Assembly: GCA_902796975.1 (NCBI GenBank)
Contig: CADBRF010000178.1
Location: 1-6,003, forward strand
DNA: 6,003 nucleotides
Source: an uncultured Coriobacteriaceae bacterium
GTDB lineage: Bacteria; Actinomycetota; Coriobacteriia; Coriobacteriales; QAMH01
Direction of reading: 5' to 3'
Shown one piece after another: positions 1 through 4,477 of the stretch (position 1 is its first letter; each line of letters starts with the position of its first letter). The notes under the pieces were generated by a model. The model was not told the origin of the DNA, ran no database searches, and saw only the letters and a list, made by a program, of their open reading frames with translations. Made by a program: the position numbers and the translations under genes.

Positions 1-795
1 AGCTGCGAGATCTACCCCAAGCGCGTGGAAGACCTCTCCGACGCCACCCGTTGTATCGTCTGTGGTGCGCCCTACGAATATAGCTACCGTACCTACGGCC
101 ATCTGGGCGGGTTCTCCTGCCCCGAGTGCGGCTTCTCGCGGCCGGATCCGCAGGTCGCGGTCGACGCCATAGAAGACCGGGCGTCAATGAGCTGCACGCT
201 TGCCATGCGGGTGAACGGGGAACCCCATCGAGTTCCCGTGGATGTCCCTGCCAGCTACGATGTCTACAACTGTGTGGCGACGGTCGCTGGCCTTCTGCAG
301 TTTGGCCTCTCGAGTGACGAGGCCTTTGCGGCGGTGGGCAAGTTCAAGCACGGCTTCGGCCGTTCGGAGACTTTCCAGGTGGGCGGCTCCACGGTGCGGC
401 TCATGCTCATGAAGAACCCTGCGGGCTGCAACCAGATTATCAATCTCCTGCTCAACGAGCCCGATGAGAACATGGGCATTGCCTGCATTCTCAACGACCA
501 GGAATGCGACGGCACCGACGTCTCCTGGATCTACGATGCGGCCTTCGAGGCTCTAGCCGAACGCTTGGATGGCGCCTTCTGCGCTGGTTCGCGTGCTGAG
601 GATATGGCCGTTCGGCTCAAATACGCCGGGTTTAAACAGGAGAATCTTCGAATCACGCACGATTACGATGAACTTCTCGCCTGGATTGGGGCAGAAGATC
701 ATGCCGTGACCGTTGTCGCCAACTACTCCGCCATGCTCGAGTTTCGTGCCGCGGCGGCGCGCAAGCTCGGGCTCGCGGGATTCTGGGAGGGCTAG
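1..795 (+). CDS. murT: MurT, lipid II isoglutaminyl synthase Mur-ligase-like subunit (5' partial)
   Basis: This is the C-terminal 264 residues of MurT; the start and the N-terminal ATP-binding part lie before the window. The MurT-GatD complex amidates the alpha-carboxyl of D-Glu in lipid II to D-isoglutamine at the cytoplasmic membrane face: MurT activates the carboxyl with ATP and GatD supplies ammonia. Visible near the left edge is a four-cysteine zinc ribbon, CxxC-x18-CxxC, with Cys codons at 52, 61, 118 and 127; this insertion is typical of MurT and absent from ordinary Mur ligases. The rest matches the C-terminal MurT domain (DUF1727). The motif WIYDAAFE is present (Asp codon 535-537). 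In characterised complexes a MurT aspartate completes the GatD catalytic triad, and I infer it is this one. The gene ends one base before gatD, so translation is probably coupled. The GTG at 25 is internal, because the frame is open to the left edge and the zinc ribbon follows at once. Confidence 0.93.
   Translation, partial: SCEIYPKRVEDLSDATRCIVCGAPYEYSYRTYGHLGGFSCPECGFSRPDPQVAVDAIEDRASMSCTLAMRVNGEPHRVPVDVPASYDVYNCVATVAGLLQFGLSSDEAFAAVGKFKHGFGRSETFQVGGSTVRLMLMKNPAGCNQIINLLLNEPDENMGIACILNDQECDGTDVSWIYDAAFEALAERLDGAFCAGSRAEDMAVRLKYAGFKQENLRITHDYDELLAWIGAEDHAVTVVANYSAMLEFRAAAARKLGLAGFWEG
785..790 (+). promoter_or_regulatory. Ribosome binding site of gatD
   Basis: GGGAGG lies inside the last codons of murT, six bases before ATG 797. 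It fixes the gatD start at 797 rather than at the upstream in-frame codon 713, which would overlap murT by 28 codons and has no comparable site. Confidence 0.8.
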
Positions 796-796
796 C

Positions 797-1552
797 ATGG
801 AACAGGACCTCCAACTCAACATCTGCCATCTCTACCCCGACATCCTTAATCTCTATGGAGACCGGGGTAACACCATCACGTTCTCCAAGCGGTGCGAATG
901 GCGTGGCATCAAGGCAAATGTCATTAAGCTCGGCGTTGGCGATGATTACGATTTCCAAGATATCGACCTCTTCTTCATAGGCGGCGGCCAGGATTTCGAC
1001 CAGCATGCCCTCCTCGATGACCTGGGAATTGGTCTTGCGGGGTCGAAAGCTTCTCGCCTGGCGCAAGCCATCGAGAAGGATGTGCCGGTGCTCGCCATTT
1101 GTGGTGGCTACCAGCTGCTCGGGGAATATTACGTTGACGCCTCGGGCGACCGCATGGACTTCCTCGGCGCCATTCCCATCTACACCGAGGCGGGGGATGG
1201 CCGTCTTATCGGAAACCTTGCCTACAAGGCGGACGCCATCGAGGGTTCACCCCTTGTGGTGGGGTTTGAAAACCACGCTGGCCGCACGCGCTTGCGCGAG
1301 GGTGTTGCGCCGCTCGGCCATGTTGTCTACGGCAGCGGGAACAATGGCGAAGATGGAACGGAGGGCGTACGCTACCGCAACGTCTTCGGCACCTACAGCC
1401 ATGGGCCGCTTTTGCCCAAGAACCCTGCCTTTGCAGACTGCCTGTTACGCATCGCTCTCGAACGTAAATATCCGTATAGCGCACTGCCGGCACTCGATGA
1501 TACGCTAGAGACACGCGCGCACGACGCGATGGCACACAAGCTCAATCAATAG
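797..1552 (+). CDS. gatD: GatD, lipid II isoglutaminyl synthase glutamine amidotransferase subunit
   Basis: This 251-residue protein is a class I, CobB/CobQ-like glutamine amidotransferase. It hydrolyses glutamine and passes ammonia to MurT for amidation of the lipid II stem peptide. The N-terminus has the family pattern HLYPDILNLYGDRGN (residues 11-25). The nucleophile is Cys102 in LAICGGYQLLG (99-109), and the histidine is His202 in GTYSHGPLLPKNP (198-210). GFENHAGRT (156-164) is also characteristic of GatD. The third triad residue is known to come from MurT. Length agrees with the family (about 240-250 residues). ATG 797 is chosen because GGGAGG precedes it and the first residues align with the family start. 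It follows murT by one base, so the two subunits are probably made together. No catalytic residue is missing. Confidence is high. Confidence 0.95.
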   Translation: MEQDLQLNICHLYPDILNLYGDRGNTITFSKRCEWRGIKANVIKLGVGDDYDFQDIDLFFIGGGQDFDQHALLDDLGIGLAGSKASRLAQAIEKDVPVLAICGGYQLLGEYYVDASGDRMDFLGAIPIYTEAGDGRLIGNLAYKADAIEGSPLVVGFENHAGRTRLREGVAPLGHVVYGSGNNGEDGTEGVRYRNVFGTYSHGPLLPKNPAFADCLLRIALERKYPYSALPALDDTLETRAHDAMAHKLNQ

Positions 1553-1556
1553 CCCC

Positions 1557-1583
1557 GCTGGTTTCTTGCATCAGAAACGCAGC
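1557..1583 (+). other. Intercistronic hairpin between gatD and the DUF4013-like gene
   Basis: GCTGGTTTC (1557-1565) pairs with GAAAC (1574-1578) and CAGC (1580-1583). This gives nine base pairs with one bulged G at 1579 and an eight-base loop. No T run follows, so it is not a standard terminator. It sits just before the ribosome site of the next gene. It could be a processing, stability or attenuation element, but this is not shown. Confidence 0.45.
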
Positions 1584-1585
1584 CG

Positions 1586-1592
1586 AAGGGAG
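1586..1592 (+). promoter_or_regulatory. Ribosome binding site of the DUF4013-like gene
   Basis: AAGGGAG lies five bases before ATG 1598 and supports that start. No good promoter was seen in the 45-base gap, so the gene is likely read from the murT-gatD transcript. Confidence 0.65.
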
Positions 1593-1597
1593 TAGAT

Positions 1598-2968
1598 ATG
1601 AACGGCGGATACTACGCGAATGCCTGGCACGACATCAGCACGTCAAAAGGGTGGTTCAAAACGATTCTCCTGCTAGCGCTGCTCCAGTTCGTTCCCGTTT
1701 TCGGGCAGATTGTGCTCTATGGCTACGCCTACGGCTGGGCGCGCGAAGCCGCATGGAATGTGCGCCGCCCCATGCCAGAACACATCTTCCAGGGCAAAGA
1801 CGACCATTTCTACAAGCGCGGATGGTTCGTGCTCTTAATTGCCTTCCTGTTCAATATCATCCCGACGCTTCTGCAGAACTGGGGTGAATCGCTTACGGGC
1901 GCATTTGGGTCTGGCTACAATTACAGCCCTGCCTATGGCATTCATGGGCCGGGCTCGTATTCTGTTTCTCCGGCTGGAGAGGCTTTCGGATCCATTATCG
2001 TGATTGCCGCATTCGTGCTTCTCGTGTTCGCCATACTGCTCAGCTGGGTAGGGCAGATGCGGTCTTCAATCTATGGCAAGCTTGCACCGGGCCTGCAGCT
2101 CAGGACATTGTGGAGAATGTTCCGTCATGAGCCGGGCGGGCTCTGGCGTATTTTCGGTATGTCCCTGCTCATCGACCTCATCGTCTTCATCGTGGCGATG
2201 GTTCTTGTGCTGCCCATTATTCTCATGGCTTCTGTTGCGGGCGTCTTCGCCGCGGGAGGCATGATGGCCGGCTCGGTGCATGCCGGCATGGGATTGGGAA
2301 TGATTTTTGTTGCGGCGATTCCGCTGGGCTTGCTTTGGCTCTATGCGGTTGTTGCGCTCAGCGTTTTCGCAGAGCTCGTGGTAGCGCGTGCGCTCGGCTT
2401 CTGGACTGCTCAGTTCGATGTTCCTGGTTGGGGTCGCAAGGATGATCCGCTGCCCTTTGAGCGCGGTCCACAAGCTAGTGGACAAGGCGCCCAGTTTGCC
2501 ACTTGGACAGAAGAGCAACCAGCTCAACCGTCCGGGCAGCAGCCGACTCAGCCCAATCTGCTCGAGGCGCCCCAGCAGCCTGTGGGGGCAGCCGATGATA
2601 AGCAGCCCATCGCGCCCGCCGGGGTACAGCAGCCAACAGAAATCCAAGAACCTGAAGCTCAACAACCGGCTGAAAGTCATGAGCTCGAAGAGCCTGAAGC
2701 AACCGCTGCCGAAGTTCAGCTGCCTTCAGATGTGGAGTCGTTAGACGAAACAGTGGGGAATCAAGTAGAACAGCCTGACGACATTCAGCACTTTGCTGAG
2801 GTTATTGACGGTGGACAGCAACAAGCCGATACTCAGCAGCCCGCTGCAGCAGACATTCAGCAGCCTGCGGTAGCCGGGGAGACCTCCTCGATATCGGCAG
2901 CTGAGGAATCTGAAGGTCACTATGTTCTCAAGAAGGAATCCATTTTCGGTAAAAACTCTGACGAATAG
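1598..2968 (+). CDS. DUF4013-like membrane protein with long Gln/Pro/Glu-rich C-terminal tail
   Basis: The function of this 456-residue protein is unknown. Residues about 20-275 are membrane-embedded, with hydrophobic stretches near 22-45, 76-94, 131-153, 186-220 and 233-265. The N-terminal pattern (hydrophobic segment, GYAYGWAREAAWNVRRPMPE, a short polar stretch, then KRGWFVLLIAFLFNIIP) resembles the DUF4013 family (roughly 200 residues, function undescribed). That assignment rests on recall of the pattern, not on a search. Between the second and third segments is a Gly/Tyr/Ser-rich loop (101-128). From about 290 to 440 the chain is low-complexity, rich in Gln, Pro, Glu and Ala, with QQP at 314, 326, 344, 355, 413 and 421, and strongly acidic. 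It ends in a short mixed-charge segment, YVLKKESIFGKNSDE. The tail is probably disordered. The gene follows gatD by 45 bases in the same direction, so it may be co-transcribed; any functional link to lipid II amidation is speculation. Confidence 0.85.
   Translation: MNGGYYANAWHDISTSKGWFKTILLLALLQFVPVFGQIVLYGYAYGWAREAAWNVRRPMPEHIFQGKDDHFYKRGWFVLLIAFLFNIIPTLLQNWGESLTGAFGSGYNYSPAYGIHGPGSYSVSPAGEAFGSIIVIAAFVLLVFAILLSWVGQMRSSIYGKLAPGLQLRTLWRMFRHEPGGLWRIFGMSLLIDLIVFIVAMVLVLPIILMASVAGVFAAGGMMAGSVHAGMGLGMIFVAAIPLGLLWLYAVVALSVFAELVVARALGFWTAQFDVPGWGRKDDPLPFERGPQASGQGAQFATWTEEQPAQPSGQQPTQPNLLEAPQQPVGAADDKQPIAPAGVQQPTEIQEPEAQQPAESHELEEPEATAAEVQLPSDVESLDETVGNQVEQPDDIQHFAEVIDGGQQQADTQQPAAADIQQPAVAGETSSISAAEESEGHYVLKKESIFGKNSDE
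2500..2917 (+). repeat. Degenerate coding repeat, Gln-Gln-Pro tail
   Basis: Within the DUF4013-like gene this stretch encodes the low-complexity tail. Cag-cag-ccn triplets recur six times as QQP (one copy is spelled caa-caa-ccg), and a gacattcag phrase occurs twice (from 2779 and from 2851). Such tracts can change length by slippage, so length differences between strains are expected. Confidence 0.6.
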
Positions 2969-3106
2969 GCAAGGTCGCACGCCTTGGTTGTTGCCCGAAT
3001 CTCGATAGGTCAAACCGGGCAAATCAGTAACTTGCCGTTTGCCGCTTCATGGCGCCATCGAGCTTTCCGGACGGTCGATTCCTCGAGAATTCTACGGTCT
3101 TCCATA
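2969..3106. other. Gap before the rplM promoter, with two inverted repeats
   Basis: No gene is seen here. CAAGG (2970-2974) pairs with CCTTG (2982-2986) around a seven-base loop, starting two bases after the stop codon. TTGCCCG (2991-2997) pairs exactly with CGGGCAA (3016-3022) around an 18-base loop. Neither is followed by a clear T run. They are the only candidates for the end of the upstream transcript, perhaps by a factor-dependent route or as 3' end stabilisers. Confidence 0.4.
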
Positions 3107-3135
3107 TTGATTTAGCGTGCTTGCGCGGGTACTAT
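3107..3135 (+). promoter_or_regulatory. Sigma-70-type promoter of rplM-rpsI
   Basis: TTGATT (3107-3112) and TACTAT (3130-3135) are separated by exactly 17 bases. Each matches four of six consensus positions. Transcription would start near 3142, leaving a leader of about 70 bases before GTG 3213. Position and spacing fit a constitutive, growth-linked ribosomal promoter. This was recognised by eye only. Confidence 0.65.
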
Positions 3136-3141
3136 TAACAA

Positions 3142-3179
3142 GTTCGCTTTCAGAGCCCCGTGAAACTCTGCAATTGAAC
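3142..3179 (+). promoter_or_regulatory. Structured leader hairpin before rplM
   Basis: GTTC (3142-3145) pairs with GAAC (3176-3179). After a symmetric five-by-five internal loop, CAGAG (3151-3155) pairs with CTCTG (3166-3170) around a ten-base loop. The element begins at the predicted transcription start and ends 20 bases before the ribosome site. L13 leaders that bind the protein are known in Firmicutes. Whether this is an equivalent is inference. Confidence 0.4.
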
Positions 3180-3199
3180 ATTAGTCTCATGTAGTTTTT

Positions 3200-3205
3200 G
3201 GAGGA
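3200..3205 (+). promoter_or_regulatory. Ribosome binding site that decides the rplM start
   Basis: GGAGGA lies seven bases before GTG 3213. The in-frame TTG at 3198 overlaps this site and so cannot be the start. The protein from GTG begins MKTYYAKPGE, as expected for L13. Confidence 0.85.
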
Positions 3206-3212
3206 CGTTTCC

Positions 3213-3647
3213 GTGAAGACCTATTATGCGAAGCCCGGCGAAGTCCAGCGCGAGTGGCTTCTGGTCGATGCTGAGGACAAGGTTCTCGGCCGTCTCGCGA
3301 CCCAGATCGCAGACATCCTGCGTGGCAAGAACAAGCCCACGTACACCCCGCACACTGATACGGGCGATTTCGTCATCGTTATCAACGCGGACAAGGTCAA
3401 AGTCACCGGCAAGAAGATGACTGACAAGGTTTACTACCACTACACTGGCCATCCTGGCGGACTCAAGAGCGAGACCCTTCAGGAGGCAATGGCCAAGCAT
3501 CCCGAGCGCGTTATCGAACGCGCTGTTCGTGGCATGCTGCCTCACAATCGCCTGGGTGACAAGCAGTTCACCAAGCTCAAGGTCTATGCAGGCCCCGAGC
3601 ATCCGCATCAGGCACAGCAACCCCGTCAGATTGATCTGGAGGCATAA
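3213..3647 (+). CDS. rplM: Large ribosomal subunit protein L13 (uL13)
   Basis: This 144-residue protein is uL13, an early-assembling component of the large subunit that binds 23S rRNA. The whole chain matches the family: MKTYYAKPGEVQREWLLVDA at the N-terminus, VLGRLATQIADILRGKNKPTYTP (24-46), GDFVIVINADKVKVTGKKMTDKVYYHYTGHPGG (51-83), and the signature AVRGMLPHNRLGDKQFTKLKVYAGPEHPHQAQQP (104-137). Length is normal (about 142-150 residues). The GTG start is chosen from the GGAGGA site; GTG starts are common in GC-rich Gram-positives. It is followed three bases later by rpsI, the classic L13-S9 pair. Transcription probably comes from the promoter at 3107-3135, with a short structured leader that could allow feedback control. 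Confidence 0.98.
   Translation: MKTYYAKPGEVQREWLLVDAEDKVLGRLATQIADILRGKNKPTYTPHTDTGDFVIVINADKVKVTGKKMTDKVYYHYTGHPGGLKSETLQEAMAKHPERVIERAVRGMLPHNRLGDKQFTKLKVYAGPEHPHQAQQPRQIDLEA
3638..3642 (+). promoter_or_regulatory. Ribosome binding site of rpsI
   Basis: GGAGG lies in the last codons of rplM, eight bases before ATG 3651, which suggests coupled translation of the two ribosomal proteins. Confidence 0.8.
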
Positions 3648-3650
3648 GGC

Positions 3651-4055
3651 ATGGCGAGCGATCTCACGAATCAGGCAGTCTATATCGGCACGGGCCGTCG
3701 CAAGAACGCCGTGGCACGTGTCCGTCTCGTTCCCGGCACCGGCAAAGTCACGGTCAACAAGCGCGACGCCAAGGAGTACTTCGGTCGTCAGGCTCTCGTT
3801 GACTACGCACTGACCCCCTTCAAGGTCACCGATACCGAGCAGCATTTCGACGTCATCGCTCTGTGCGATGGTGGCGGCATCTCCGGTCAGGCTGGCGCCC
3901 TCCGTCACGGCATTGCCCGCGCTCTTCTCAAGGCTGGCGATTATCGCCCTGAGCTCAAGAAGGCTGGCTATCTCACCCGTGACCCCCGTATGGTCGAGCG
4001 CAAGAAGTACGGCCTCAAGAAAGCACGCAAGCGTCCGCAGTTCAGCAAGCGCTAG
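3651..4055 (+). CDS. rpsI: Small ribosomal subunit protein S9 (uS9)
   Basis: This 134-residue protein is uS9, a component of the 30S head whose C-terminal tail reaches the P-site tRNA. It shows GTGRRKNAVARVRLVPG (13-29), GGGISGQAGALRHGIARALL (74-93) and the basic C-terminus LTRDPRMVERKKYGLKKARKRPQFSKR (108-134), ending in the conserved SKR. Length is normal (about 130 residues). The ATG start has GGAGG at the right distance, three bases after the rplM stop codon. It is the last gene of the operon, and a strong terminator follows 28 bases downstream. Nothing is unusual or missing. Confidence 0.98.
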   Translation: MASDLTNQAVYIGTGRRKNAVARVRLVPGTGKVTVNKRDAKEYFGRQALVDYALTPFKVTDTEQHFDVIALCDGGGISGQAGALRHGIARALLKAGDYRPELKKAGYLTRDPRMVERKKYGLKKARKRPQFSKR

Positions 4056-4083
4056 GCTTTCACCTACTATCTGTTTTTCAGAG

Positions 4084-4117
4084 AAGACCCGCGAACATCG
4101 TGTTCGTGGGTCTTTTT
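4084..4117 (+). terminator. Rho-independent terminator of rplM-rpsI
   Basis: A 14-base arm (4084-4097) pairs with 4101-4114 around a three-base TCG loop. The only imperfection is one G-T (G-U in RNA) pair. The stem runs into five T residues (4113-4117). It lies 28 bases after the rpsI stop codon. Confidence 0.93.
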
Positions 4118-4152
4118 GTATGTGATGAGTCAGTTGATAGCGTGATAGGAAA

Positions 4153-4168
4153 GGAATGGCAGCATTCC
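4153..4168. other. Small perfect hairpin GGAATG-gcag-CATTCC
   Basis: A six-base perfect inverted repeat surrounds a four-base loop. On the minus strand it is followed by TTTCCT, so it might act as a weak terminator for transcripts arriving from the membrane gene. The T run is poor, so this is only a possibility. Confidence 0.3.
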
Positions 4169-4187
4169 GTCAGACATTTTGAAATTC

Positions 4188-4380
4188 GTTTCTTTGGACG
4201 CCTCAGTATCCCGTTTCGCTTTCTTGGATGTGCAGAGAGCGATAAATTAGCTTCTTTGTACGTTTATCATTCTCATTCTGACAATCGAGACGTACAGGAA
4301 GCAGGAAATCGCTCAATCTGTACACTTCAGTTCTGTGCTCCGCTTTCCCAAGATGTGCAGGAAACGGAAAATTGCAAAGG
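4188..4380. repeat. Three degenerate ~62-base repeat units with GAyGTrCAG core
   Basis: Core copies are at 4227-4235 (GATGTGCAG), 4289-4297 (GACGTACAG) and 4352-4360 (GATGTGCAG), 62 and 63 bases apart. Each is followed by a purine-rich stretch (GAGAGCGATAAAT, GAAGCAGGAAAT, GAAACGGAAAAT). A second motif, TTGGACG, TTGTACG or CTGTACAC, leads each unit at 62-base intervals (G at 4196, 4258 and 4320). Units one and three fold with the core in the loop: 4216-4224 with 4234-4242 (nine pairs including one G-U), and 4340-4348 with 4360-4367 (eight pairs and one bulge). Unit two folds less well (4276-4280 with 4295-4300) but has TGTACG/CGTACA arms at 4257-4262 and 4291-4296. The flanking part of 4118-4477 shows no gene. 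The function and the transcribed strand are unknown. Confidence 0.6.
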
Positions 4381-4398
4381 CTGTAACCCCATCGGTTT

Positions 4399-4429
4399 CT
4401 ACTTCGCGCCTGTGGAACACAAAGAGTAG
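4399..4429. other. Hairpin at the expected position of a fourth repeat unit
   Basis: CTACT (4399-4403) pairs with AGTAG (4425-4429), and inside it TGTG (4411-4414) pairs with CACA (4418-4421) around GAA. Its centre, near 4416, continues the roughly 62-base spacing of the repeat cores, and TGTAAC at 4382 matches the spacing of the leading motif. The core itself is not recognisable, so membership in the array is uncertain. Confidence 0.3.
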
Positions 4430-4436
4430 CGTTCGC

Positions 4437-4476
4437 CCTGTTTGCACTGCTCTGGCACTAGTGAATGCAGGACAGG
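4437..4476. other. Inverted repeat just after the stop of the minus-strand membrane gene
   Basis: CCTGT (4437-4441) pairs with ACAGG (4472-4476) and GCA (4444-4446) with TGC (4466-4468). The loop holds the eight-base palindrome CACTAGTG (4456-4463). It begins one base past the stop codon of the minus-strand gene. No T run follows on either strand, so it is not a convincing intrinsic terminator. Confidence 0.3.
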
Positions 4477-4477
4477 T

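Noticed and set aside
713..796. Upstream start for gatD
   Set aside because: It would overlap murT by 28 codons and add residues not found in GatD; the ribosome site at 785-790 points to ATG 797.
2066..2680. Minus-strand reading frame of 204 residues
   Set aside because: It lies wholly inside the DUF4013-like gene, and its composition is that of an antisense shadow (Arg/His-rich, no hydrophobic pattern or motif).
3198..3200. TTG as the start of rplM
   Set aside because: It overlaps the GGAGGA ribosome site, and L13 proteins begin at the MKTYYAKPGE residues encoded from GTG 3213.
3150..3908. Minus-strand reading frame of 252 residues across rplM-rpsI
   Set aside because: It is the antisense shadow of two certain ribosomal protein genes and gives no recognisable protein.
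4188..4380. Three spaced repeats resembling a small CRISPR array
   Set aside because: The repeated parts differ at many positions, the intervening sequence is itself partly repeated, and no cas gene is present. CRISPR repeats would be near identical.
4100..4429. Plus-strand reading frame of 109 residues in the convergent gap
   Set aside because: It starts inside the rpsI terminator, has no ribosome site, and its apparent peptide repeats (DVQEAGN, DVQETEN) simply reflect the DNA repeat units.
4456..4463. Palindrome CACTAGTG as an operator
   Set aside because: A single eight-base palindrome in a convergent gap, with no promoter nearby, is not enough to call a regulator site.
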